A stretch of 33,684 nt of DNA from Fidelibacterota bacterium (GTDB lineage: Bacteria; Fidelibacterota; Marinisomatia; Marinisomatales; TCS55), in contig JADFRD010000017.1 in assembly GCA_022561485.1 (NCBI GenBank), positions 1 to 33,684 of the forward strand. Direction: 5' to 3'. The notes beneath the pieces are model-generated. The model had not been told where the DNA came from and searched no databases. It was given only the letters and a program-made list of their open reading frames with translations. The translations under genes were made by a program, and so were the position numbers. Positions 8,137 through 16,134 of the stretch are shown piece by piece (position 1 is the stretch's first letter; each line of letters begins with the position of its first letter).

Positions 8137-8927
8137 TGACAGATTTTACAGAAGGAATTCAATGTGACTATCTAGACACGATGAACACAGTTTGGGAGAG
8201 CCCGCCAACGCTGTTAGATACACAAATGCATTATTGTCCGGGGTGTGGTCATTCGGTTGTTCACAGACTCATTATGGAAATTGTTCAAGAATTCGGAATT
8301 CAGGACAAAACCATTGGCGTCGCACCTGTGGGATGTGCTGTATTAGCATATAATTATATGGATATTGATATGCAACAAGCCGCTCACGGACGAGCGACAG
8401 CTGTTGCTACAGGTATAAAACGGGTACTTCCCGATCGAATTGTTTTTACATACCAAGGGGATGGTGATTTAGCCGCCATTGGAACCGGGGAGACTATTCA
8501 TACAATCAATCGCGGTGAAAATATTGTTATGGTATTTATAAATAATGGAATTTACGGAATGACCGGTGGACAAATGGCGCCAACAACTCTTGAAGGGTCT
8601 GTGACTTCTACAACCCTTGATGGTAGAAATACATCTCTCCATGGTTTTCCAATTAAAATTGCTGATATGATTGCATTAATGCCCGGCGCATATTATGTCA
8701 CACGGCAATCGGTGACAACCGCCAAGGCAGTACGTAAAACAAAAAAAGCATTACAAAAAGCGTTTACAAACCAGATTGAAAGTAAAGGCGGTGTCAGTTT
8801 TGTAGAAGTGGTCAGCAATTGTCCGGCGGGGTGGAAAATGACGCCTCTTGAGTCCAACGAATGGATTGATGAAACAATCATTAAACATTATCCACTTGGA
8901 GACATTAAGGTTCCGGAAAAAGGTTAA
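8136..8927 (+). CDS. 2-oxoacid:ferredoxin oxidoreductase, beta (TPP-binding) subunit
   Basis: The catalytic subunit binds thiamine pyrophosphate and an Fe-S cluster. YCPGCGHSVVHRL (about residues 33-45) has the cluster cysteines and histidine. The TPP/Mg motif is GDGDLAAIG...FINNGIYGMTGGQ, and NCPAGW near the C-terminus includes the last cluster cysteine. Length 263 is usual. About 20 residues precede the conserved core (MTDFTEGIQCDYLDTMNTVW), a slight N-terminal extension. It is coupled by one-base overlap to the alpha gene and followed after one base by the gamma ATG. Confidence 0.92.
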   Translation: MTDFTEGIQCDYLDTMNTVWESPPTLLDTQMHYCPGCGHSVVHRLIMEIVQEFGIQDKTIGVAPVGCAVLAYNYMDIDMQQAAHGRATAVATGIKRVLPDRIVFTYQGDGDLAAIGTGETIHTINRGENIVMVFINNGIYGMTGGQMAPTTLEGSVTSTTLDGRNTSLHGFPIKIADMIALMPGAYYVTRQSVTTAKAVRKTKKALQKAFTNQIESKGGVSFVEVVSNCPAGWKMTPLESNEWIDETIIKHYPLGDIKVPEKG

Positions 8928-8928
8928 T

Positions 8929-9480
8929 ATGAAAAGGGAAACGCTCATAGCAGGTTTTGGAGGACAAGGTGTTTTGTCCATGGGGATGACGCTGGCTTAT
9001 GCAGGAATGATCGAGGGGAAAAATGTTTCCTGGATGCCGAGCTATGGTCCGGAGATGCGCGGTGGAACTGCCAACTGTACTATTATTATTTCTGATGAAA
9101 AAATCAGTTCACCTATTATTAATGCGTATGATTCAATCATCATTTTGAATCAACCATCAATGGACAAATTTGAATCGGTTGTTAAAATAAATGGGCAAAT
9201 TTTATACGAAGCAAACAATATTATCAATCCACCTACACGCAACGATGTGGATATTGTAAATATTCCGGCGAACAAGGAAGCTCTAATTATGGGGCAAAAG
9301 AAAGTGATGAACATGATTGTTTTGGGTGCATTTTTAGGACTGAATCCTGTGTTGAAACCCGAATCGATCATGGAAGGACTTAAAAAAGTTTTACCCAAAA
9401 GGCATCATCATCTTTTACCCATTAACGAAAAAGCCCTTGAAGTGGGGATATCACTGGCTTATTCAAAATCACCTTCATAA
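8929..9480 (+). CDS. 2-oxoacid:ferredoxin oxidoreductase, gamma subunit
   Basis: This is the 183-residue coenzyme A-binding/assembly domain of the oxidoreductase. AGFGGQGVLSMGMTLAYAGMIEGKNVSWMPSYGPEMRGG is the family signature (GGQG then MPSYGxEMRGG). The ATG at 8929 comes one base after the beta stop and aligns with the usual N-terminus. An upstream in-frame start at 8848 would lie inside the beta gene and is not needed. It completes the four-subunit complex. Confidence 0.92.
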   Translation: MKRETLIAGFGGQGVLSMGMTLAYAGMIEGKNVSWMPSYGPEMRGGTANCTIIISDEKISSPIINAYDSIIILNQPSMDKFESVVKINGQILYEANNIINPPTRNDVDIVNIPANKEALIMGQKKVMNMIVLGAFLGLNPVLKPESIMEGLKKVLPKRHHHLLPINEKALEVGISLAYSKSPS

Positions 9481-9492
9481 AGGGCAAGCGCT

Positions 9493-9750
9493 ATGAGAAC
9501 AAACAATCAAAATCAATTTGATACTATCGAAGATATTTTGAATTATGCCATAGTTGAAGAGAAGGATGCTTATTTCTTCTATAAAAATTCAGCCAATAAA
9601 ATGGCAGACCCTGATTTGAAAAAGTTTCTTCTGGCCTTGGCTAAAATGGAAATAGAACACTATAATATTCTCAAAAAAAAGTTAGAAGAATGTAATGCGA
9701 ATTCATTTTGTCATCATGGTATTATGTCTTCATTTCATGAAGAAGAATAA
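9493..9750 (+). CDS. Half-length ferritin-like/rubrerythrin-like protein
   Basis: The 85 residues form two predicted helices of the ferritin-like fold. Helix one carries a Glu pair (E22, E23 in AIVEEKDAYFFY). Helix two carries E53-x2-H56 (MEIEHYNIL), the classic metal-ligand spacing. A full rubrerythrin or ferritin has two such halves in about 140 residues, so this protein would need to dimerise to make a di-iron site, as half-ferritins such as EncFtn do. The tail has a CHH (73-75). It starts 12 bases after the gamma subunit, so it is probably in the same operon. It may protect the oxygen-sensitive oxidoreductase, which is inference. The frame continues after its TAA into the next gene without another stop. 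Confidence 0.7.
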   Translation: MRTNNQNQFDTIEDILNYAIVEEKDAYFFYKNSANKMADPDLKKFLLALAKMEIEHYNILKKKLEECNANSFCHHGIMSSFHEEE

Positions 9751-9780
9751 TGGGTAGGTCTATTCCAAATAAATAAAGCG

Positions 9781-10035
9781 ATGGCGGAAAATCAAACATA
9801 CACAAAATATGCCTCCAATGCTGGTGCCATATTTACCGCTTTAAATGTTCATGTTGATGCATGTATTATCACCGGTAGTCTGGCCAACTTCGATCGGCTG
9901 AAAAAAGATTTATTATCAAACTTACGTTTTATTGAACAAGCCATAATTTATCCCGGCAGTTTTGAACTTGACGCTTTGGTCAATGGGGTTTATCGCAGCA
10001 TGTCCGGGGAATTAAAACCAAAGGTATACACATGA
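9781..10035 (+). CDS. Stand-alone C-terminal segment of butyrate kinase-like protein
   Basis: These 84 residues resemble only the last quarter of butyrate/branched-chain acid kinase (about 355 residues). GAIFTALNVHVDACIITGSLA matches the segment normally read as VDAIxLTGGLA. RFIEQAIIYPGSFELDALVNGVYRSMSGE matches the terminal VYPGEDELxALAEGALRVLxGE block. One glycine of the phosphate/ATP-site ITGG is Ser here. No upstream sequence encodes the missing N-terminal kinase halves. The frame is intact and overlaps the phosphate butyryltransferase start by four bases (ATGA), so it is translated or recently was. It may be a remnant, a regulatory subunit, or a split-kinase partner. Alone it should not be catalytic. 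Confidence 0.65.
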   Translation: MAENQTYTKYASNAGAIFTALNVHVDACIITGSLANFDRLKKDLLSNLRFIEQAIIYPGSFELDALVNGVYRSMSGELKPKVYT

Positions 10036-10862
10036 TTAAACACTTTCGAGAAATTCACAAAATGATGAGAAATTTCGAGCCGGCAAGGTTGGCCGTCGTT
10101 AATCCTCAACAAGAATATTTACAAAATGTCATAGCCAAAGCGAAGGAAAAGGGAATAATTGAACCACTTGTGTTTTTAAATGATGATCCCGCTATTGCTG
10201 CTATAGAGGCCGTTGAGGCGGCTGCATCGGGGAAAGCGGATCTGCTGATGATGGGTGACATTGATACGGCGCAACTAATCAGCATTGTCATGAAAAAAGA
10301 TTATGGTTTACGCACAGACACTCTTTTTTCCTACATTGCTGTGCTTGAAACACCCTTCTACAATCGACTTATGTTGTGTTCCGATGGTGGTATAAACATC
10401 AAATTAAATGAGGAGACTGTACCGGCCATTGTTGAAAATGCATTATCGTTAGCTTCCTCTTTAGGCATTCAACAACCCAATCTAGCTTTTTTGTCCCTGG
10501 TAGAAACGATAACGCCAAAATTACCCTCAACTAAGCTATGGAAAAAGATGACTAAAAAATACAAATCAGATAATCGACTGACGGCCGAAGGTCCTTTGCC
10601 GCTGGATGTCGCCTTATCCGCCAATGCTGCAGAAAGAAAATCTATCCAATCAAACATCGCAGGTAAGGTAAATATTTTTATCGGGCCAACTATTACGTCC
10701 ATAAATATGATGGCGAAAGCGCTAATGATCGTTGGAGGTGCAAAAGGCGGCAGTCTAATTCTGGGAGCAAAATGCCCCATCATTCTTTTGTCCCGGTCTG
10801 ATTCCAGGCGAACAAATATGAATTCTATTGCACTAGGTTTACTCGCTTTAAACAGGAATTAA
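10032..10862 (+). CDS. ptb: Phosphate butyryltransferase / phosphotransacetylase family enzyme
   Basis: The family exchanges CoA for phosphate on an acyl-CoA to give acyl phosphate. The 276-residue length is slightly below the usual 300. Family features include VEAAASGKADLLMMGDIDTAQLISIVMKKDYGLRT, YIAVLETPFYNRLMLCSDGGINI, LSLVETITPKLPST, EGPLPLDVALS, and the C-terminal KGGSLILGAKCPIILLSRSDS with RTNMNSIALGLLAL. Downstream of a VorB-type oxidoreductase, the likely substrates are isobutyryl- or isovaleryl-CoA. The product would be handed to a kinase for ATP synthesis, but no complete kinase is in the window. It is the last gene of the operon; about 330 bases without a gene follow. Confidence 0.85.
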   Translation: MIKHFREIHKMMRNFEPARLAVVNPQQEYLQNVIAKAKEKGIIEPLVFLNDDPAIAAIEAVEAAASGKADLLMMGDIDTAQLISIVMKKDYGLRTDTLFSYIAVLETPFYNRLMLCSDGGINIKLNEETVPAIVENALSLASSLGIQQPNLAFLSLVETITPKLPSTKLWKKMTKKYKSDNRLTAEGPLPLDVALSANAAERKSIQSNIAGKVNIFIGPTITSINMMAKALMIVGGAKGGSLILGAKCPIILLSRSDSRRTNMNSIALGLLALNRN

Positions 10863-11189
10863 AATTGGATATTGAAAAATAATATTCTGATATTATGCAG
10901 TTGGGAACTGTTCGATTCTACAATCATTCGCAAATGTGTGCAGTTCACACTGGATACAATCGTTTTATTATCTTTAAAAGGAAAACTAGGCAATAGACGT
11001 TTGTAACGAACTCATGGGAGAATACCCACAGACAATATTTTTACTGAATGGGGAAATTAGCCGGTTGGATTTTTGCTAATGAGGATAAGAGCTTAAGAAT
11101 ATAGAGTTAAGAATTATTTATCGTCTTTTTTAAACACTAATCTTGCACAGATACTGAACAAATCCTTATTATTCATATAGGTAATTCTT
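10863..11189 (+). other. 327-base gap without a convincing gene
   Basis: No frame longer than about 33 codons is present, and there is no tRNA-like fold. Two weak 5-bp hairpins occur: CAGTT-GGG-AACTG (10898-10910) and GTGTG-CAGTT-CACAC (10936-10950). An imperfect direct repeat AGAGCTTAAGAATA / AGAGTTAAGAATT lies at about 11088-11115. Neither hairpin is followed by a T-run, so no terminator is called. The region probably holds the 3' end of the ptb transcript and the adk promoter. Confidence 0.5.
11143..11172 (+). promoter_or_regulatory. Candidate adk promoter
   Basis: TTGCAC (11143-11148) is followed after 18 bases by TATTAT (11167-11172), a reasonable sigma70-like pair, with the adk ATG at 11190. 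The leader would be only about ten bases, with little room for a Shine-Dalgarno (AGGTAA at 11179-11184 is the best). Confidence 0.3.
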
Positions 11190-11750
11190 ATGCGTTTAAT
11201 ATTTATTGGCCCACCCGGTGTTGGAAAAGGTACCCAGGCAAAACGGATTTGTGATCATTTCGGCATTTTGCATTTATCCACCGGAGATATTCTTCGGGAA
11301 GAAATTTCTCAAAACTCACTCGTTGGCCAAGCGGCAAAACAAGTTATTGACAAGGGTGAATTGGTTCCGGATAACGTTTTATTGGATATAATGGCTATTC
11401 GTTTAAGCCAAAATGATTGTAAAAAAGGATATTGTCTTGACGGGTTTCCAAGAACCATCCCGCAAGCGGAGGGACTGGAACACATTCTTCGAAATCTACA
11501 GCAATCAATTGATGCTGTTATTAGCATTGATGCGAATGAAAAAGAATTGATTAAACGACTGGTTTTACGTGGCAATAACTCAGGTAGAACGGATGATACT
11601 TCTGATGTCGCTAAACAAAGGCTCGATGTTTATTGGAAACAAACGGCTCCACTCATAGAATTTTATTCTCGGAGAAATCTATTACAAAGTATAAATGGGG
11701 TTGGAGAAATTCCGGATATTACACAACAAATTTTAAACGGTTTAAGTTGA
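11190..11750 (+). CDS. adk: Adenylate kinase (short form)
   Basis: The enzyme interconverts ATP + AMP and 2 ADP. The P-loop is GPPGVGKGT (7-15). AMP binding is shown by STGDILREEI and LDGFPRTIPQAEGL. The region after LVLRGNNSGRTDDT is short: the zinc/LID domain of long bacterial Adk is missing, giving 186 residues, as in other short-LID enzymes. The catalytic arginines of GRTDD and the following QRLDVYWKQTAPLIEFY are kept. It is followed after one base by coaE, so the two are co-transcribed. Confidence 0.95.
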   Translation: MRLIFIGPPGVGKGTQAKRICDHFGILHLSTGDILREEISQNSLVGQAAKQVIDKGELVPDNVLLDIMAIRLSQNDCKKGYCLDGFPRTIPQAEGLEHILRNLQQSIDAVISIDANEKELIKRLVLRGNNSGRTDDTSDVAKQRLDVYWKQTAPLIEFYSRRNLLQSINGVGEIPDITQQILNGLS

Positions 11751-11751
11751 T

Positions 11752-12345
11752 ATGCTAAAAGTTGGGCTTACGGGTAGCATCGGGTGTGGGAAAAGTACAG
11801 CCAGTGCATTTTTGAAAGAAATGGGTGCCTACATTTTTGACGCGGATACAGAAGCTAAAAAATTATTGACACAAAACCCCATTGTTCAGAGTGAATTGAT
11901 TGCTGAATTTGGAACGGATATTATGGGTCCTGGCAACACCATTTCAAAAGAGAAACTGGCTCGTATTGCTTTTCAAGATGAAGATCACCAAATGCGTCTG
12001 AATTTAGTCGTTCATCCCTATATATATGATTTAATCGATGGACATTTTAAAAAAATACAAAAGAAGAAAAACCATTCTATATTCATTGTGGATGGTGCAA
12101 TGATTTTTGAATCAGGGTATGATCAGCATCTGGATTATGTCATCGTCATTACAGCAATGTTGAAAAACAGGATGGAGAGATCTACCTCCAGAGGAACACT
12201 CACGAGGGAACAGATTCTTCAACGAATGGAATTTCAATGGTCTGAAGAAATAAAAACAGGGCTAGCCGATTTTGTTATCCATAATGACGGCACAGAAGAA
12301 GATCTAAAAAGAGAAATCGCTTACGTTTTTCAGAAAATAGCCTAA
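11752..12345 (+). CDS. coaE: Dephospho-CoA kinase
   Basis: The last step of coenzyme A synthesis phosphorylates the 3'-OH of dephospho-CoA. The P-loop is GSIGCGKST (8-16). Family motifs are FDADTEAKKLL, HPYIYD and a DYVIVITA strand. The 197-residue length is typical. It follows adk by one base and meets the minus-strand FloA-operon gene tail to tail, with the two stop codons overlapping by four bases (12342-12345) and no terminator between. Confidence 0.95.
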   Translation: MLKVGLTGSIGCGKSTASAFLKEMGAYIFDADTEAKKLLTQNPIVQSELIAEFGTDIMGPGNTISKEKLARIAFQDEDHQMRLNLVVHPYIYDLIDGHFKKIQKKKNHSIFIVDGAMIFESGYDQHLDYVIVITAMLKNRMERSTSRGTLTREQILQRMEFQWSEEIKTGLADFVIHNDGTEEDLKREIAYVFQKIA

Positions 12346-12809
12346 CGGAACCGTCTCCTTAATGCCCGCGGTTTATCTAATATTTCTTTGTAAATCACAG
12401 CCATTCTTACATTCTGTTGGTTTTTAAAAAATGATGTTTTTAGTATTTCTTTTTTAAGAAATTTACGCCTGATTGTCCCAATCTGATCATCATCATCTAT
12501 TAATGATAAATCATCAGGAGCCCTATGGATTTTTTCTAATGGAACTTCACTTTTGTATTCCGGGCTCGGTTCAATTTTAGCATCATAATCTACTGTTTCA
12601 ACAACAGGCGGGAGGATTTCCTCTTCTTGTTCATCCTCTGTTTCAACCAAATCAGGAAGGAGTTCTTTTATAAAACCAGGCGCTTCCCAACCATTTTCTT
12701 CTTCTTCTTCTTCCATTTTTCGATATGCTGCTTTCTGTTTCTTTTTCTTCATAAAAACTGAAAACAAATATAATATCAGCAGAAATATCCAATAGCCGAA
12801 GTCTTCCAT
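12342..12809 (-). CDS. Single-pass membrane protein of the FloA/NfeD operon, unknown function
   Basis: The 155-residue protein begins with one membrane helix (about 5-20, YWIFLLILYLFSVFM) and a basic stop-transfer KKKKQK. A long acidic, low-complexity cytoplasmic region follows, with a glutamate run encoded by a TTC-repeat tract at about 12691-12714. The C-terminus reads VIYKEILDKPRALRRR. This resembles an EIL-x-PP-x-ALR tail I recall from short anchored proteins in several phyla. The gene shares one base with the floA stop, so it is the third gene of nfeD-floA-this. A role in organising FloA assemblies is a guess from position only. Confidence 0.7.
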   Translation of the reverse strand: MEDFGYWIFLLILYLFSVFMKKKKQKAAYRKMEEEEEENGWEAPGFIKELLPDLVETEDEQEEEILPPVVETVDYDAKIEPSPEYKSEVPLEKIHRAPDDLSLIDDDDQIGTIRRKFLKKEILKTSFFKNQQNVRMAVIYKEILDKPRALRRRFR

Positions 12810-13816
12810 TAATTATTATCCTCAGGAGCCTTTGGACCTTCTTCGCCCATATCTGCAATGGATTCGCGCATAGATGTATCCGATTTAATATTCTGCATAT
12901 TATAATAATCGAAGATTCCCATATTACCATCACGAAAGGCCTGCGCCATTGCTTTAGGCACTTCAGCTTCCGCTTCCACTACCTTGGCTTGCATTTCTTG
13001 CGTTCTGGCTTTCATTTCCTGTTCTTCAGCTACAGCCATTGCCCTTCGGGTTTCTGCTCTTGCTTGGGCAACCCGCAAATCGGCTTCTGCCTGGTCGGCT
13101 TGCAAACTGGCGCCGATATTTTTACCAACATCCAAATCCGCTATATCAATGGAAAGAATTTCATAAGCTGTTCCGGCATCCAATCCTTTTTCCAGCACCG
13201 CCTTGGAAATATTATCCGGATTTTCCAGCACAGCACTATAATTAACAGAAGAACCGATTGCGCTTACAATACCTTCGCCTACACGAGCAATAATGGTCTC
13301 ATCGGTGGCGCCGCCAATCAATCCGGCGAGGTTGGTTCTTACGGTCACACGAGCGCGAGCTTTTAATTCGATGCCGTCTTGTGAGACAGCAGATAAAAAG
13401 CCTTCCGTAGGAGCATCTATCACTTTCGGATACACACTCGTGGCAACAGCAGATTGTACATCTCGTCCTGCCAGGTCAATCGCTGTTGTCGTTTCGAATG
13501 TTAAAGTAATATTTGCTTTTGCAGCAGCAATTAATGCGATCACAATGTTTTGAACTTTTCCTCCGGCCAGAAAGTGTGTCTCCAACATATCGGTGGAAAT
13601 TGACGGCAACCCAGCCTTGTGTAAATTGATTACACCATCGACAATTAACCTGGGTGGTATCTTTCGCAAACGCATACGGATTAGATCAATAATAGAAATG
13701 GGGCCTAAACCCAAACTCATAATGGATTGTATCCATAACCCAAAGGGGACAAAATAGAAAAGCATTACTACAAAAAATAGTATTAGTGATAACATGATTA
13801 TTGAAGGTATTGTCAT
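12809..13816 (-). CDS. floA: Flotillin-like protein FloA
   Basis: This SPFH-family membrane scaffold organises functional membrane microdomains. A short N-terminal hydrophobic hairpin (about residues 4-35) anchors it. The SPFH core has the UPF0365 signature: [93 protein letters not shown] long Ala/Glu-rich coiled region (about 225-300; [17 protein letters not shown]) and [14 protein letters not shown] complete it. Length 335 is normal. AAGGA lies about eight bases before the ATG. The upstream neighbour NfeD is the usual partner. Confidence 0.95.
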   Translation of the reverse strand: MTIPSIIMLSLILFFVVMLFYFVPFGLWIQSIMSLGLGPISIIDLIRMRLRKIPPRLIVDGVINLHKAGLPSISTDMLETHFLAGGKVQNIVIALIAAAKANITLTFETTTAIDLAGRDVQSAVATSVYPKVIDAPTEGFLSAVSQDGIELKARARVTVRTNLAGLIGGATDETIIARVGEGIVSAIGSSVNYSAVLENPDNISKAVLEKGLDAGTAYEILSIDIADLDVGKNIGASLQADQAEADLRVAQARAETRRAMAVAEEQEMKARTQEMQAKVVEAEAEVPKAMAQAFRDGNMGIFDYYNMQNIKSDTSMRESIADMGEEGPKAPEDNN

Positions 13817-13836
13817 AATATTATTCCTTATTTAGA

Positions 13837-15183
13837 TTAAGTTTGTCTTACAACTACACGATTTCCATCCACTGAAAGGATTTTCACAGATAAACCTTTA
13901 TCAATATAAGATCCTTCAGTAACGACAAAAATTCGTTTTTCACCTACTTGAACCCAGCCGGAAGGGCGAAGATCAGTATCAGCAGCTCCTTCTTCACCCA
14001 GAAGATTTTCAAGGCCAATTGATGTATCATAGCCTTCTTCTTTTAATTGTGCGTTCGTAGATGTTAATTTTTTCCACAAGTCTGTTTTGGTCATCAGTTT
14101 AAACAAAAACACCATACCAATGATTCCGCCTAATATTCCAATGGTTAATCCGGTTAAAGCCATGGTCTGAATTTCCTGACCTATAGGTACATCAGGCAAG
14201 AGTAATTCATAAAGCCCCCATATTATTATGCCGATGCCGGATATTCCTGCAATACCAAATCCCGGTATTACTAATATTTCAACCATCAACAAAACAGCAC
14301 CAACCAAAACAATCAATAAATCAGTCATGGTTGCTAATTTGGCAATGTACGATGCCCCCAAGGATAAAGCCAAACATACAGCGCCAAATGTTCCCGGGAT
14401 TCCCCAACCCGGACTTTGCAATTCAAATAATATTCCAAGAAATCCAAATGTGGTCAAAAGCGAGGCGACAATTGGATTAGTCAAAAACCGTACAAAATTT
14501 TCAGACCAGTTTTCTTTAGCAGAGCGAATTTCAGCATGAGACAATCCTAATTCTGCTAACACATCTTCTATTTTTTCTGTTTCTCCATCAGCCATTTTGT
14601 ATTTAATAGCAGATTCTGTTGTGAGTGTTATCAACTTACCTTCCTTGCGGCCTTCAAGGTCAGTTACTTCAACGGAATCACCGTCTATTACCAAATGAGT
14701 AAATGTCAATTCTTCATCAACCATTCCTTTGGCAATATCCGTATTACGACCACGCTTTTCTGCCGTGGATGCCATCTCTTCCCGCATATAGCTAATGACT
14801 TTTTCACTGGCTTTTTTTCCTTGCATATCCACAGCCGTTGCAGCGCCGATTGTGCCGCCGCCTGTCATATAAATTTTTTCGCAGGACAGCGATATTAATG
14901 CTCCTGCAGAAATAGCCCTTCGATTGATAAACGCAACTGTTAAGATATCCGTATCAAGTATGGCATCCTTGATTTGCGTTGCAGCATCTACGCGACCGCC
15001 AAACGTGTCAATATCAAAAATAATCGCCTTGGCTCCAGCCTCTTCTGCTGTTGTAATAGCGCGCTCGATATAGGGTGGAAGGCCTAGATCTATTGTCCCT
15101 TGTATCGGTACTCGATAAACAATTGTTTCAGCAGAAACAGTTGACAAAAATAAATAGATAAATAGTAATATTCGCATTTTCAT
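13837..15183 (-). CDS. NfeD-like membrane serine protease (ClpP-class)
   Basis: This is the long-form NfeD: signal sequence (residues 1-18), a ClpP-like periplasmic protease domain, four to five membrane helices, and a C-terminal OB-fold. Catalytic Ser is in RRAISAGALISLSCEKIYM. The proposed Lys partner is in the GKKASEKVISYMREEMASTAEKRGR segment. FDIDTFGGRVDAATQIKDAI is the family entry motif. The membrane block begins near residue 235 (VASLLTTFGFLGILFELQSPGWGIPG). The OB domain ends with GWVQVGEKRIFVVTEG and VKILSVDGNRVVVRQ. It is paired with FloA 20 bases downstream and is transcribed divergently from the acyltransferase gene. Confidence 0.93.
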   Translation of the reverse strand: MKMRILLFIYLFLSTVSAETIVYRVPIQGTIDLGLPPYIERAITTAEEAGAKAIIFDIDTFGGRVDAATQIKDAILDTDILTVAFINRRAISAGALISLSCEKIYMTGGGTIGAATAVDMQGKKASEKVISYMREEMASTAEKRGRNTDIAKGMVDEELTFTHLVIDGDSVEVTDLEGRKEGKLITLTTESAIKYKMADGETEKIEDVLAELGLSHAEIRSAKENWSENFVRFLTNPIVASLLTTFGFLGILFELQSPGWGIPGTFGAVCLALSLGASYIAKLATMTDLLIVLVGAVLLMVEILVIPGFGIAGISGIGIIIWGLYELLLPDVPIGQEIQTMALTGLTIGILGGIIGMVFLFKLMTKTDLWKKLTSTNAQLKEEGYDTSIGLENLLGEEGAADTDLRPSGWVQVGEKRIFVVTEGSYIDKGLSVKILSVDGNRVVVRQT

Positions 15184-15272
15184 TATGTTACATCAAATCA
15201 GTGTTAATTTCAATACTGTCATCATAGAAATTATTTTATATTTGGCAATTCTGCAGGACATTTTACGTACAA

Positions 15273-16133
15273 ATGCAATTTCATCATAAAATATCATATT
15301 ATACATTGATTCTTTTTTCAAGTTGGTTAAAAAGTTTGTCTGAGACTGAACGCGACCGTCTTGGTTTAAGGATAGCGCGTCTTGCTTATTATGTACTCGC
15401 ACTTCGAAAAAAAGATTCAGCAAAAAATATTGCTATTGCTTTTCCAAACAAACATAATCAATTCCAAAACAAAATATTGAAAAATACATATGCTTTTTTT
15501 TCAAAATCTTTTTTACAGTTTTTAGCATTGCCGAAATCATATCGATTTATTGAGATCGAAATTACAGGAAAGCATCTATTGGACAATGCTATAAAAGAAG
15601 AAAATGGTGTTATTTTAGTGACCGGTCATTTCGGAAAATGGGAAATAATGAGTTCGTGGTTAGGTTATACTGGTTATGAGTGTTATGCCGTGGCTCAACG
15701 CCAACGAAATAGAGGCGCAGATTTATTTTTCAGAAATCATAGACAAAAAACTGGAATGTCTATGATATACCGTAAATCTTCCCTAAAAAACATGTATCGA
15801 ATTCTCGAAGAAAATAAAATATTAATTCTTGGTAGTGATCAAGATTCAAAGTCCCGAGGTGTATTTGTGAATTTCTTTAATAAACCAGCTTCAACTCCGA
15901 AAGGGGTTGCTCGTTTTCATTTAGAAACACAATCTCCCGTGTTATTTATCTCGTGTCATCTGGGGAAGAATAACCGGTATACAATTCATATTCAACCTGT
16001 CATACCTGTTGGACCACCAACAGTTGAAACAATTACTCAGGCATTCACAGATTTATTAGAAAAAAAAATTCGTCAGTTTCCAGAACAATATTTCTGGTTT
16101 CACAGACGTTGGAAATCAAAACCACCCTATTAA
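15273..16133 (+). CDS. LpxL/HtrB-family lipid A (lysophospholipid) acyltransferase
   Basis: This inner-membrane acyltransferase adds a secondary acyl chain to Kdo-lipid A or a related lipid. The catalytic H-x4-E is H119-FGKW-E124, as in HFGNWE. Other family marks are LGSDQDSKSRGVFVNFF with the following KGVARFHLETQSPV, and the C-terminal QFPEQYFWFHRRWK. The N-terminus has a hydrophobic anchor (about 8-18). The 286 residues fit. It begins a three-gene run with tsaC (one base later) and the DUF3108 gene. The 89-base divergent region with nfeD must carry both promoters, but no clear -35/-10 pair was found there. Confidence 0.88.
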   Translation: MQFHHKISYYTLILFSSWLKSLSETERDRLGLRIARLAYYVLALRKKDSAKNIAIAFPNKHNQFQNKILKNTYAFFSKSFLQFLALPKSYRFIEIEITGKHLLDNAIKEENGVILVTGHFGKWEIMSSWLGYTGYECYAVAQRQRNRGADLFFRNHRQKTGMSMIYRKSSLKNMYRILEENKILILGSDQDSKSRGVFVNFFNKPASTPKGVARFHLETQSPVLFISCHLGKNNRYTIHIQPVIPVGPPTVETITQAFTDLLEKKIRQFPEQYFWFHRRWKSKPPY

Positions 16134-16134
16134 C

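Noticed and set aside
10936..10950. GTGTG-CAGTT-CACAC hairpin as the ptb terminator
   Set aside because: It has only five base pairs and no T-run follows. It is too weak to call.
12691..12714. TTC triplet repeat in the FloA-operon membrane gene as a contingency locus
   Set aside because: It is a short in-frame triplet run coding Glu. Changes in number would not shift the frame.
15184..15272. tRNA or small RNA in the nfeD/acyltransferase divergent gap
   Set aside because: No cloverleaf or stable hairpin was found. The gap is AT-rich and most likely only promoter space.
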